A model generated the notes under the pieces. It had not been told where the DNA came from. It made no database searches and worked only from the letters and a program-made list of their open reading frames with translations. A DNA stretch of 27,464 nt from a virus, in IMG/VR virus record IMGVR_UViG_3300032284_001963, positions 1 through 27,464 of that record. One strand, given 5' to 3'. Shown here piece after piece: positions 16,203 through 23,515 of the stretch (the first letter of the stretch is position 1; every line of letters starts with the position of its first letter). Both the position numbers and the translations under genes were made by a program.

Positions 16203-17924
16203 CTAATATTTAGTAACTAACGATGAATAGCCGCTAGTTAACCATTTTTGTCCAGGTTTAATATTTTGATAAAGATCAATACCGATAAACGGCGATTGAC
16301 TAGATTTTTGCGGTAAGAAATTGTAAACAGGCCTAAACACCATGCTGCATTTTAACATATGCGGAAGTTCCTGCATATCGCTGTCTTTTTGTTGCTCCGG
16401 TTCATCGATGGCTATTTCCCAGCTAACATCATTAGGCACATCCATGTTAAAATTAGTAATAATACCAGGCTGGTATATTATAAAATTACCTACTGTCAAT
16501 TCTGCTATGTTACCTTTCATATTGTTTTTACTAGAATATTCAGGTGCCATACTAGAAATCAAATAATTTAACTTTTGATACAACGGTTTCATTTCAGTTC
16601 TACTAGAAGCTGCTATAGTAAAGGTCAATGTTATATTTTCTGAGAAACCATCATACATAAAAAACTGTTCACCTCTTCCTACATATCCGTATTCATTCCA
16701 TTTAGATGTAACACTTCTCTTAACATCGCTTATGTATGCCCTAAAAATTATATATACACCTTTAGTCGGTGCATTATTATCTAGAATTTTAATTCTGAAT
16801 TTTATTAAATCTCTTATTCCTATATCAGATTGATTTTTATCTGTAGATCCTGGTACTATTTTACCATTAAAATCTTTAATAGTGCCGTCTCCACTAGGGC
16901 CATTGCTATAATATAAACTTATATTATTGACTTTATCTTGAGTAGAATTACTATCGCTTTTATAATCGTATCTATCTTCGGCAGGTCTATTCTTAGAAAT
17001 TCCTATTCTGTCTTCTAAATTATAAGTTTTATAATCAGTCGTGGCTAATTGAACTCCGCCACCTATATAAGAAAGAAGTTGATTTTTATAAACTCTAAAA
17101 TCTATTTTTTGATCAGGATCTATTTCTACTCCTAAAGTATTTTGATTTGGTTCTATTGCTGTAGTATCGGTTCCGTTTTTAAAACTTAAAATATCACGAA
17201 TAGGCATTTTAATAAAACCATTATCATTTGTATTATAAGCAACATCTACCATTGTATTATAATACCTTTTGATAGTAGTTTCTCCTATACCAAAAAATGA
17301 ATCTGATCCGCCTGGATATTTTAAAATAAAACTTTCTCTAAATTGTTTTGATCCTATATCGGTAAGAACATTAGATAAAAAAGACAATCTATTACCTTTT
17401 GCAGGATCCTCTCTATCCGCTTCACGTACAGTATTTTCATATAATGTAGTGTCAGACTGTCTTGGAACCATTCCATGGCGCAGGTATCTAGCGCCAATTC
17501 CATTTCCTGCAATTTGTGCAAGCATAGTCGCACCTAAAGGATTATAAGCTCTAGTATCAAAAGGTGCAGTTTTCGTAGATTTCGTTACGTCATAATATTG
17601 TAACAGCGGACCAGATCTTTGTAAACCGACCTGTTTTAAAAGAAAAAGAGGTCCTTTAGGAAGAGTAGTTAAAAACTTACTGATCCTAAGAACATCAGCC
17701 GCTGTTCTGGTAGTTACCGTAGCTGCTCCAAATTGAAGGAATCCATCATCTATATTTGACGGACTCCATCTAAATCCAGGAGGAGTTACGACATAAGGCT
17801 GATTACTACTATCTCCATTTAAATTATCGTCGCCAAAAGGTATTTTATTTTGAGTAAAATTACCTATTCCGGTATAATAATTAAAAGAAGATAGATTATT
17901 AACTAGATCTCTTAAAGACGGCAT
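16203..17924 (-). CDS. Tail-tube cap / baseplate protein candidate (gp48/gp54-like)
   Basis: The 573-residue protein has a C-terminal third that resembles tube-initiator proteins at the baseplate-tail junction: GRGEQFFMYDGFSENITLTF, PLYQKLNYLISSMAPEYSS, GNFIIYQPGIITNFNMDVP and VSWEIAIDEPE, then ELPHMLKCSMVFRPVYNFLP. The beta-rich tube-like fold, a position after the tape measure and a place before the LysM wedge gene match T4 gp48 and gp54, which cap the hub and start tube polymerisation. The N-terminal 250 residues are unassigned. It begins MPSLRDLVNNLSS, echoing the N-terminus of the 76-aa gene just before it (MSTSLRDLKSKM). Its ATG overlaps that gene's stop by one base (TAATG). Assignment to one specific T4 gene is not possible by eye. 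Confidence 0.72.
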   Translation of the reverse strand: MPSLRDLVNNLSSFNYYTGIGNFTQNKIPFGDDNLNGDSSNQPYVVTPPGFRWSPSNIDDGFLQFGAATVTTRTAADVLRISKFLTTLPKGPLFLLKQVGLQRSGPLLQYYDVTKSTKTAPFDTRAYNPLGATMLAQIAGNGIGARYLRHGMVPRQSDTTLYENTVREADREDPAKGNRLSFLSNVLTDIGSKQFRESFILKYPGGSDSFFGIGETTIKRYYNTMVDVAYNTNDNGFIKMPIRDILSFKNGTDTTAIEPNQNTLGVEIDPDQKIDFRVYKNQLLSYIGGGVQLATTDYKTYNLEDRIGISKNRPAEDRYDYKSDSNSTQDKVNNISLYYSNGPSGDGTIKDFNGKIVPGSTDKNQSDIGIRDLIKFRIKILDNNAPTKGVYIIFRAYISDVKRSVTSKWNEYGYVGRGEQFFMYDGFSENITLTFTIAASSRTEMKPLYQKLNYLISSMAPEYSSKNNMKGNIAELTVGNFIIYQPGIITNFNMDVPNDVSWEIAIDEPEQQKDSDMQELPHMLKCSMVFRPVYNFLPQKSSQSPFIGIDLYQNIKPGQKWLTSGYSSLVTKY

Positions 17925-18154
17925 TAGTGCGGAGGATTATCGAGATACTTTACGGGGTTTTCCGGAAAGAGATAAGCCGGATTTACCGGTCTCTGCCTTC
18001 TCAAATATGCATCTTTATAGGATGCAAACGGAGGTTTGCCATTAGTAGAAGAAGTAAAATGGAGAGTAGAACCGGCTCCAAGTTCGAAATTATCGGGTCT
18101 TCCACCATTAAAATAGCCCATTTTAGATTTTAAATCTCTTAAAGAAGTTGACAT
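17924..18154 (-). CDS. Small structural-module protein, unknown
   Basis: The product has 76 residues and an unknown function. It starts MSTSLRDLKSKMGYFNGGRP, then a Gly/Ser/Thr-rich middle (ELGAGSTLHFTSSTNGKPPF) and a Pro/Tyr-rich C-terminus (YLFPENPVKYLDNPPH). It is probably largely extended or disordered. The opening SLRDL is shared with the next gene, whose start overlaps its stop by one base. The two may therefore share an N-terminal recognition element or have arisen by duplication. A late element is placed 15 bases before the ATG, so this gene leads the baseplate operon that follows the tape measure gene. Confidence 0.68.
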   Translation of the reverse strand: MSTSLRDLKSKMGYFNGGRPDNFELGAGSTLHFTSSTNGKPPFASYKDAYLRRQRPVNPAYLFPENPVKYLDNPPH

Positions 18155-18169
18155 GTCTTTCTATTTTTA

Positions 18170-18178
18170 TATAAATAT
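18170..18178 (-). promoter_or_regulatory. Late-gene element ATATTTATA
   Basis: The minus strand reads ATATTTATA, 15 bases before the start of the 76-aa gene and just after the tape measure stop. It is the same element as before seven other virion genes and probably the promoter for the baseplate operon. Confidence 0.5.
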
Positions 18179-18180
18179 CA

Positions 18181-20442
18181 TTAAGCGTAAGAACTGTAAC
18201 CCATTCCGTAAGCTGTACCGGATTTAACGCTGTCTATATATACGTTTCCACCTACTTTTACTGTATTTATAAGTTCATCTAATTTACTTTCTAATTTAGA
18301 CGTATCCATAGATCTATTACCGTTTAAAAGACCACTAGGATTAGTTGTTGTTATAATAGAATCGTTTTGATCTGGAACAATCCTTCCTCTAGGTGTTGAT
18401 ATCATCACATTTCCAGAAGGACCTATTACTGAATCTTGAACCTTCGTGTCGGTTAATCCTGATATTACAGCTGCTCCGCCAGCCACTACGGCTGTTCCTA
18501 TACCAGCAGCAGCAATCATACCTAATAACGCAGTAATTCCACCAGAAGCAATTGAAGATGCTACTGCTGCTGCTGTTAATGCACCAGCTAAAGCTATAGC
18601 ACCTATAACTAAACCTCCCAACATCCATTTTATAGCAGTAGTATGTTTTAATATATTACCAAAGCTTTCTAAAAACCCTGTAATTGGTCCGGACAGCATA
18701 TTTACAAATATTTCTTTTATTCTAGTAATAGATTGTTCAAATCTTTGATTTAATGTGGCTCTAGCTATATCTTGAGCTAACATTTCTCCATTCTCTTGTT
18801 TTCTAATAGACGCAAGAAGAGCATTAGCTTCTTCTGTTTTGCCCATCTGCATAAGATTTTTATGTCTTTCTTTTAAATTGTCAAGACTACCAGCTCCTAA
18901 TTTTTTTATTATCTCTTCTTGTTGAGCATATTTAGTTAATTCTTCTGAAGATAAACCTATGGATTCTGCTAAAGCCTTTCTTTGAATAACATTTAATTTA
19001 GATAATTGATTTATGCCTCCAAATTGAGTGACTAATTCAGATGCGGCTTCGGCAGACTTTCCATCTAAAGCTAAAGCTCTTGCTTTTTCAAAATTTAATT
19101 GTTTACCGGTAAGAAGTTCTGCTTTAAGTTCTCCATCTATCGATGATTCAAAATTTAAAAGGCTGTCAGATATTTTTTTAGTATCATTAAGCGACATACC
19201 TATTTTATTAGCTTCTATAGCGGCTTTAGCTAATAATTCGGGTTGATTTTTGTAAGCCGCAGATATTTCAGTATTCACATTTGCTATCTCACCAATCAAT
19301 TTTCTATAAGATATAAATGCTCTATTCTGTTTTGTTATGGTATCTAAAACACCTTTAGCGTTTACATTAGATAAAAAGAAATATTTTTGAATTCCAGCGG
19401 CATCCTCTTTACTTAAACCCATCTGCTCAGTCAATAAAATTTGACTTTGTAACAAATCGTTAGAAAAAGCGGCACTTGTGCCAAAACTTTCTTGTAATGA
19501 CGACATTGCCTTACCAGCATTAGTCATACTAAGAAAAGATGAATCTAATAACCCAGGCAATTTGTTTGCTTCATCGCCTACATTATAAAATTCTTCTAAT
19601 AATCCTTGCGCTGCTTTTTTAGAAATGCCTATACTATTTGCTATATTAGTAGCATTCTCATCAAAAAGTAAAACTTGCTTAGTAATAGATTTTAATAAAT
19701 CAAACAATTTAGAAAAGATTGCAAAAGCCATCGCTCCTAATAAAACAGGACTAGAAAAAGCCGTTTTAACTTGTTCTCCTAATTCTTTATATCCTGCTTT
19801 TTTACTTTCTAAAAAGGCATCAGCTACTCTAGACGCATCTAATAAAGGACCTATGATAGGTATTTTTGATATAGAACTAAATACCCTTGCTAGTACTTTA
19901 GCTTTTGTAATTGTTTCTCTGGCTTTATCATTAAACTTATCTAGAGTATTCAACATAGATTGTAATACAACTCTATTACTTTCATTAGCCGCTATATTTT
20001 TTTGAACCGTTCGTAATAGTTCTTCTGCCTCGGTTCTTTGCTTTATAGTAGCTTTTGTATTTGCATTTTGTAATAATGTCTTTTTTTCTTCTGCTTGTAC
20101 TCGTTCATTTTCTAATTTTGAGGCAATAGTACTTTGTTGTTCCATCAATTGATTTAATCTGCCTCTTTTAACATATTCATTTCCTAATCTCGCATTTATA
20201 GCCAACAAATCATCCTGTATTGCGTTTATTTTGGTAGATACTGTAGAAATTCTTGCCATTTCATCTTTATAATTTTTCATCGATTTGGCTAATTCTTTTG
20301 CTGAATTTACTTGATTAATAAATTCAAAATTTATATCAACCATTTCTGTCCTTATTGCTTCGACAAGATCTTTAGCTGCTGATAATTCTTTTTCTAATGC
20401 TTGAGTATCTATAGATCCGGAGCTAACGCTTTTTGAGGCCAT
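18181..20442 (-). CDS. Tail tape measure protein
   Basis: The 753-residue protein is almost entirely helical. The N-terminal 200 residues form long coiled coil (VKRGRLNQLMEQQSTIASKL and similar). The middle is amphipathic, and residues 603-663 are a long Ala/Gly/Ile-rich hydrophobic tract (WMLGGLVIGAIALAGALTAA and onward) of the kind used in tape measures for membrane passage. The short tail ends with a helix (LESKLDELINTV) and GTAYGMGYSSYA. It directly follows the predicted chaperone pair, the usual position of a tape measure gene. In the assembled tail it would span the tube and set its length. At about 1.5 angstrom per residue this predicts a tail of roughly 110 nm, similar to T4 (inference). 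A late element precedes its ATG by 15 bases. Confidence 0.88.
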   Translation of the reverse strand: MASKSVSSGSIDTQALEKELSAAKDLVEAIRTEMVDINFEFINQVNSAKELAKSMKNYKDEMARISTVSTKINAIQDDLLAINARLGNEYVKRGRLNQLMEQQSTIASKLENERVQAEEKKTLLQNANTKATIKQRTEAEELLRTVQKNIAANESNRVVLQSMLNTLDKFNDKARETITKAKVLARVFSSISKIPIIGPLLDASRVADAFLESKKAGYKELGEQVKTAFSSPVLLGAMAFAIFSKLFDLLKSITKQVLLFDENATNIANSIGISKKAAQGLLEEFYNVGDEANKLPGLLDSSFLSMTNAGKAMSSLQESFGTSAAFSNDLLQSQILLTEQMGLSKEDAAGIQKYFFLSNVNAKGVLDTITKQNRAFISYRKLIGEIANVNTEISAAYKNQPELLAKAAIEANKIGMSLNDTKKISDSLLNFESSIDGELKAELLTGKQLNFEKARALALDGKSAEAASELVTQFGGINQLSKLNVIQRKALAESIGLSSEELTKYAQQEEIIKKLGAGSLDNLKERHKNLMQMGKTEEANALLASIRKQENGEMLAQDIARATLNQRFEQSITRIKEIFVNMLSGPITGFLESFGNILKHTTAIKWMLGGLVIGAIALAGALTAAAVASSIASGGITALLGMIAAAGIGTAVVAGGAAVISGLTDTKVQDSVIGPSGNVMISTPRGRIVPDQNDSIITTTNPSGLLNGNRSMDTSKLESKLDELINTVKVGGNVYIDSVKSGTAYGMGYSSYA

Positions 20443-20457
20443 ATGTATTGCTTTAAA

Positions 20458-20466
20458 TATAAATAT
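20458..20466 (-). promoter_or_regulatory. Late-gene element ATATTTATA before tape measure
   Basis: The minus strand reads ATATTTATA, 15 bases before the tape measure ATG. It begins in the T-rich tail of the preceding terminator hairpin, so termination and re-initiation signals are packed together. Confidence 0.5.
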
Positions 20467-20467
20467 T

Positions 20468-20494
20468 AAAAGCCGCTATTTTCTAGCGGCTTTT
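20468..20494 (-). terminator. Rho-independent terminator overlapping a stop codon
   Basis: On the minus strand an 11-bp stem (AAAAGCCGCTA / TAGCGGCTTTT) closes on a 5-base loop and is followed by TTTTAATATTTATATTT. The 5' arm contains the last codons and the TAG of the downstream chaperone frame. The U-tract is interrupted, so termination may be partial. Confidence 0.65.
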
Positions 20495-20761
20495 GGGGCT
20501 TGTAAAATCAGCAGGTAATTGTTCTCTCCTCTTAGCAAGATCTTCCATGCTTAAACTAGTTCCTTTACCTTGAGCTTTTTCTATTTCTTCATTTTTCTTT
20601 TTATTGATCTCTGAAATTTTTTTAATATTTCGTATTCTATATGCTATTGGCATATGATAAGCTTCCGTATAAGATATTCCGCCTTCGGAGTTCATTGATA
20701 ACCAAAGAACTTCCTCAAACATATCATCTCTATACTCCAAGGTCAGGCCAAAAAAAGTCAA
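20483..20761 (-). CDS. Second frame of tail assembly chaperone (T-domain), probably made by frameshift
   Basis: This 92-codon frame overlaps the end of the gp26-type gene by 32 bases. Its core (EEVLWLSMNSEGGISYTEAY, then HMPIAYRIRNIKKISEINKK) resembles the C-terminal T domain of gpG/gpGT-type chaperones: a short helix, Gly-Ile-Ser-Tyr turn, M-P-x-x-x-R helix and a charged coiled-coil tail. The only start near its 5' end is TTG 20761 with no good ribosome site. The next is an internal ATG about 36 bases later (weak GGAG 12 bases away). The tape measure gene follows immediately. The simplest reading is that it is translated as an extension of the upstream protein through a +1 or -2 frameshift at TTTTTTT. 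Independent initiation cannot be excluded. Confidence 0.72.
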   Translation of the reverse strand: MTFFGLTLEYRDDMFEEVLWLSMNSEGGISYTEAYHMPIAYRIRNIKKISEINKKKNEEIEKAQGKGTSLSMEDLAKRREQLPADFTSPKSR

Positions 20762-21500
20762 CCGTCATCGGCAAAGTGAGGCCCTCCACTACCTCACCGC
20801 TAGACCTAGTAAAATCAAACTTCATATCTAAATCCGGGGTAATAGAAGATATATATTTTCTGAGTTCTTGAGAATCTCTCATCGGCATAGACTTCACAAA
20901 TTCTCTAATATCTTTCTTCTCTCTATTACCATTTACAGCTACAATGGTGTTATTAAGACGAACTGTAACATCAGCAGCCATGTTTTTATTGATTTTTTGT
21001 AGACCTTTGGCTTCTGCGTCTATGATGTTTTCGTCCTTGTTAGTTAACAATTTAAAAGTCACTACTGCTTTAGACATAGGCAATTCAAAATCAAATTCAT
21101 TAATACCTTTCTTGAATAAATCCCAATCTACTTCTTTATTTTTAAGATCTCCTAAATCTACGGTAACTGTTTCAGTCTGATTAGAAATAGGATCTTTGTA
21201 CTTAAAAGAGTAACTAGGACCGTATGCGAGGATCCTAGAACCTACCAAGATAGCATTTTTGTCTCCTACGAGAAGATCATCATAATTAAACTTAGTAGCA
21301 ATAATAGATTGTAGAAATTTATCTAAGACAATTCCCTGCTGAATATAGTTCCTATTGGTAAGAATATCTTCATGAAATGCGGTAGGCAAATACAGATCGA
21401 TCATTCCAGATCTAAGCGGGTGATTATCAGGATAAATAAGGCCTTTTGAAGGTAAATCTAACGGTTGTGTGGGAGCTTTGAAAACTTGATTATCAGACAT
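20730..21500 (-). CDS. T4 gp26-type baseplate/tail assembly chaperone protein
   Basis: The 256-residue protein has the hallmark opening of the T4 gp26 family (Pfam T4_baseplate): LPSKGLIYPDNHPLRSG, then EDILTNRNYIQQGIVLDKFL. It continues with a beta-rich centre (SYSFKYKDPISNQTETVTVD) and a C-terminal helical part with REFVKSMPMRDSQELRKYI. In T4, gp26 is needed for hub assembly. Homologues precede the tape measure gene in many phages and probably act as its chaperone. The frame is open to 21536 (MKYIFIYTKE...), but the late element at 21519-21527 lies inside that extension. ATG 21500 (MSDNQVF) gives the usual 18-base spacing, so I chose it. It ends at TAG 20730, unless ribosomes slip at the T7 run into the overlapping frame, giving a product of about 338 residues. 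Confidence 0.85.
   Translation of the reverse strand: MSDNQVFKAPTQPLDLPSKGLIYPDNHPLRSGMIDLYLPTAFHEDILTNRNYIQQGIVLDKFLQSIIATKFNYDDLLVGDKNAILVGSRILAYGPSYSFKYKDPISNQTETVTVDLGDLKNKEVDWDLFKKGINEFDFELPMSKAVVTFKLLTNKDENIIDAEAKGLQKINKNMAADVTVRLNNTIVAVNGNREKKDIREFVKSMPMRDSQELRKYISSITPDLDMKFDFTRSSGEVVEGLTLPMTVDFFWPDLGV
20747..20754 (-). promoter_or_regulatory. Probable programmed frameshift site (T7 run)
   Basis: On the minus strand the upstream frame reads GAC TTT TTT TGG CCT, with seven consecutive T. Moving +1 (skipping one T before GGC) or -2 on this run enters the overlapping frame at GGC CTG ACC, about five codons before the upstream TAG. A P-site Phe-tRNA re-pairs perfectly with UUU in either case. 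A Trp codon in the A site could promote pausing. No clear downstream stem or upstream Shine-Dalgarno stimulator was seen. Confidence 0.6.
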
Positions 21501-21518
21501 AAACATTTCTTTTGTATA

Positions 21519-21527
21519 TATAAATAT
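21519..21527 (-). promoter_or_regulatory. Late-gene element ATATTTATA before gp26-type gene
   Basis: The minus strand reads ATATTTATA within a near-palindrome (GTATATATTTATATATAC), 18 bases before ATG 21500. It lies just after the terminator at 21535-21560 and helps decide the start codon. Confidence 0.5.
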
Positions 21528-21534
21528 ATACTTC

Positions 21535-21560
21535 ATAAAAAAATCCGCCGTTTGGCGGAT
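21535..21560 (-). terminator. Rho-independent terminator after the charged 227-aa gene
   Basis: On the minus strand a 7-bp stem (ATCCGCC / GGCGGAT) with the 4-base loop AAAC is followed by seven T in a row counting the last stem base. It lies directly after the 227-aa gene. The plus strand also has a T-run after the hairpin, so it could work both ways, although no plus-strand gene is near. Confidence 0.85.
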
Positions 21561-21566
21561 CTTTTT

Positions 21567-22250
21567 TTATTTTTTCTTTTCCATTTGCTCTCTTAAGGCC
21601 ACATTTAAAATAGCTTTAGCTACTTTTTCTTCATCTACACCTTCTTTACCACTCTGTTTAATCTTATCCTTCATTTGAAGAACTTTTTCAACAGGCATCT
21701 TTTTCATGATCTTTGATACAGAGTCTTTATCTCTGATCACTTTACTTAAATGCTTTTCAATATTTTTAAGACTTTTTGCGGCATCTTTTGTTTTAACTTC
21801 AGTATTTTTCTCCTCAAGCGTTCCCTCATGCGCTATAAGGCCTTCTAAAGCCGTTTTAGCGGCCTCCATATACTTCATAGCCTTCATAGCATGTCTTCCG
21901 TGTTTCTTGTCTTTAGGGGCCTCAGAAAGCGTTTTAAGCTTATCGATTATCTCAGAGATTTCGCCAGCCATGCAGGTGGAGCAAGGGCCTTCTCCGTTAT
22001 GATCGTGTAAATGATCTTCTTCACCTTTCATTTTATCTTTCTTTTCTTTCATCTGTCCAGTCTGTCCAGGTTTTTTATATCTGATATTAGTTCCGGGTCC
22101 AGCATTTGTAATGGTGCGTTTTTGATCCCCGGTGACTGTTCTGGGAGTACCGTCAGTAGTAACAACTACCATGTCTTCTTCCTTAATTTTTTCGATTTCC
22201 TCATTCAGTATTTTCTTGATGAGGGTATTGAGTTTTTGTGTTTCTTTCAT
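21567..22250 (-). CDS. Charged helical protein with HxHxH/CxxC cluster, unknown
   Basis: I do not recognise this 227-residue protein. It starts with a helix MKETQKLNTLIKKILNEEI and has a Thr/Gly-rich linker. A potential metal cluster follows, HLHDHNGEGPCSTC (80-93, three His and two Cys). The rest is a long lysine- and glutamate-rich helical region (for example KHGRHAMKAMKYMEAAKTAL) to LREQMEKKK. Composition resembles phage scaffold or core-type proteins, but there is no specific similarity. It has its own late element and is closed by a strong terminator, so it is transcribed as a single-gene unit between the metallopeptidase and the chaperone pair. A virion or assembly role is inferred from position only. 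Confidence 0.72.
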   Translation of the reverse strand: MKETQKLNTLIKKILNEEIEKIKEEDMVVVTTDGTPRTVTGDQKRTITNAGPGTNIRYKKPGQTGQMKEKKDKMKGEEDHLHDHNGEGPCSTCMAGEISEIIDKLKTLSEAPKDKKHGRHAMKAMKYMEAAKTALEGLIAHEGTLEEKNTEVKTKDAAKSLKNIEKHLSKVIRDKDSVSKIMKKMPVEKVLQMKDKIKQSGKEGVDEEKVAKAILNVALREQMEKKK

Positions 22251-22261
22251 ATTAAATTATA

Positions 22262-22274
22262 TATAAATAAATAT
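22262..22274 (-). promoter_or_regulatory. Late-gene element (ATATTTATT/TATTTATA doublet)
   Basis: The minus strand reads ATATTTATTTATA, two overlapping copies of the element, 11-15 bases before the start of the 227-aa gene. Confidence 0.45.
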
Positions 22275-22294
22275 CAAATGTGCTATAAAAAATT

Positions 22295-22897
22295 CTATAT
22301 ATCGTGTTCTTTAAAAAGCTTTTCTAATTTTTTAGGAAGTTTATCATAATTCATATTGAATCTTTTAGAAGAAGCCTCTAAAAATTCCGGTACAGTATAA
22401 GGAAATTTTCCAGGTTTAGCCCATCTCCTGGAGATAAGAAGATAGTTATAAAAATGCAAATACAGGTTGGCTCTTTTTATATACAAATCGATATCAATAT
22501 CGAGATCGAAAGTTTTTATTAATTTAACAGATCTTTTTTCATTATCTAATTCTAAATTTCTAGCGTTCGCTAGATGTTTTTTTATATTTCTGACGGATTC
22601 TCCTGACAGCCATTCCTCCACATAATTTAAACTATACAATCCTTTTTTCCAAGCATCGCATTGTTCAATCCATTGAGTGACATGTGCGTACTCATGAACA
22701 AGTATTTCAAAAGCCAGGGGACTCTTCATGGAACACACTAAGATCGGCTGTTCATCTCCTTCAGCATCGAAATACCCAGATGCCTTTATTTGCGGAGTAG
22801 CTTTTACATATTTGACATTTCTAAGACTGCATTTAACACCGTTTTCTTTGCAGGTCTTTTTTACATGCTTTATAAAAGCTTCGTTGTTTGGAGACAT
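22295..22897 (-). CDS. Putative zinc metallopeptidase (HEYAH)
   Basis: In 200 residues the segment LAFEILVHEYAHVTQWIEQC holds HExxH at 68-72 (His 68, catalytic Glu 69, His 72). A third ligand could be Glu 116 or Glu 120 in NLELDNEKRSVKLIK, about 44-48 residues later, which is the spacing of gluzincins. The protein has no signal peptide or membrane segment and a basic C-terminal helix (KLPKKLEKLFKEHDI). A compact cytoplasmic or virion peptidase is likely, but its substrate is unknown. It could process a virion protein or act in host takeover. It sits between the tail tube terminator and the charged 227-aa gene, with its own late element 17 bases before the ATG, so it should be made late. Confidence 0.78.
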   Translation of the reverse strand: MSPNNEAFIKHVKKTCKENGVKCSLRNVKYVKATPQIKASGYFDAEGDEQPILVCSMKSPLAFEILVHEYAHVTQWIEQCDAWKKGLYSLNYVEEWLSGESVRNIKKHLANARNLELDNEKRSVKLIKTFDLDIDIDLYIKRANLYLHFYNYLLISRRWAKPGKFPYTVPEFLEASSKRFNMNYDKLPKKLEKLFKEHDI

Positions 22898-22914
22898 TTG
22901 GAGGAGTTTACTGA

Positions 22915-22923
22915 TATAAATAT
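22915..22923 (-). promoter_or_regulatory. Late-gene element ATATTTATA before metallopeptidase
   Basis: The minus strand reads ATATTTATA, 17 bases before the metallopeptidase ATG and immediately after the T-tract of the tail tube terminator. Confidence 0.5.
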
Positions 22924-22930
22924 TCCCTTT

Positions 22931-22961
22931 TAAAAAACAAAATCCCCGCTTTTGGCGGGGA
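22931..22961 (-). terminator. Rho-independent terminator after tail tube gene
   Basis: On the minus strand the stem CCCCGC / GCGGGG (plus one A-T pair) closes on a 5-base loop and is followed by ATTTTGTTTTTTA. It is the strongest terminator in the window and ends the sheath-tube transcript. Confidence 0.88.
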
Positions 22962-22992
22962 ATTTTTGTTTTGACCTATAAATTATTGAAAA

Positions 22993-23481
22993 TTAATAGT
23001 TTAATATCATACCAGAATTTCCAAGAGTCATTTCGATTGTCGTATACTCCTGAGCGCTCCAGTCCCAGTCTCCAAAGTTAGATACGTTCTTGATAAAGGC
23101 TTTCTTAATCACCCACTCATTTACAGTATTACCAACAGGATCGATAGCGTTGAAAGTAATATCTTTCCAATAGAAGTCACCATATCCGGCTCTACCAGTT
23201 ACAGTTTCATATTGTAAGCGCGCCCATTCCATTACAGATTGCGCGCCGCTAGGACTAACGGGATTGTAAAGGCTAAGAGTAATATCATTCCACCTACGTT
23301 TAGCCCTAAATTTAACGTAAGAGTTGATATGGTCGATGATGACTTCACCGTCATCGAATCCGATACCACTGATTTTCTTAATCAAATAAGCAGGGATACC
23401 ATCGATCGACATTACAAACCTATGTTGTAAAATCGGTTCGAACATTGTACCGAGCATCTGATCTGTAGAGAGAATAGGCAT
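22993..23481 (-). CDS. 19: Tail tube protein (T4 gp19-like)
   Basis: This protein polymerises into the rigid inner tail tube. The 162 residues match T4 gp19 (163 aa) in length and layout: a short N-terminus (MPILSTDQMLGTMFEP), LQHRFVMSIDGIPAYLIKKI, a long strand region with VKFRAKRRWNDITLSLYNPV, then YETVTGRAGYGDFYWKDITF and a C-terminal strand ending in MTLGNSGMILNY. Such a compact beta-barrel is the tail tube/Hcp fold. It follows the sheath gene by 34 bases, carries its own late element and is followed by a strong terminator. This is as expected for the two most abundant tail proteins. Assignment is firm from content and neighbours. Confidence 0.93.
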   Translation of the reverse strand: MPILSTDQMLGTMFEPILQHRFVMSIDGIPAYLIKKISGIGFDDGEVIIDHINSYVKFRAKRRWNDITLSLYNPVSPSGAQSVMEWARLQYETVTGRAGYGDFYWKDITFNAIDPVGNTVNEWVIKKAFIKNVSNFGDWDWSAQEYTTIEMTLGNSGMILNY

Positions 23482-23502
23482 TTTATACTAATTTATTTCT
23501 AT

Positions 23503-23511
23503 TATAAATAT
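23503..23511 (-). promoter_or_regulatory. Late-gene element ATATTTATA before tail tube gene
   Basis: The minus strand reads ATATTTATA, 21 bases before the tail tube ATG and five bases after the sheath stop. It allows tube synthesis independent of the sheath transcript. Confidence 0.5.
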
Positions 23512-23515
23512 TAGA

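Noticed and set aside
18389-18748. Frames overlapping the hydrophobic tape measure region (minus 18389-18628 and plus 18446-18748)
   Set aside because: They mirror the Ala/Gly-rich hydrophobic tract of the tape measure protein in other frames.
20483-20761. Independent gene started at TTG 20761
   Set aside because: No ribosome site, start inside the upstream gene exactly next to a T7 slip run; frameshift explains the layout better. Not fully excluded.
21501-21536. Start of the gp26-type protein at 21536
   Set aside because: The 12-residue extension includes the late element and part of the terminator tail; ATG 21500 fits the spacing seen at other virion genes.
22262-22274. T4-type late promoters TATAAATA
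   Set aside because: TATAAATA occurs on the plus strand only, opposite to all genes; on the coding strand the element reads TATTTATA, so I describe it as a separate motif.
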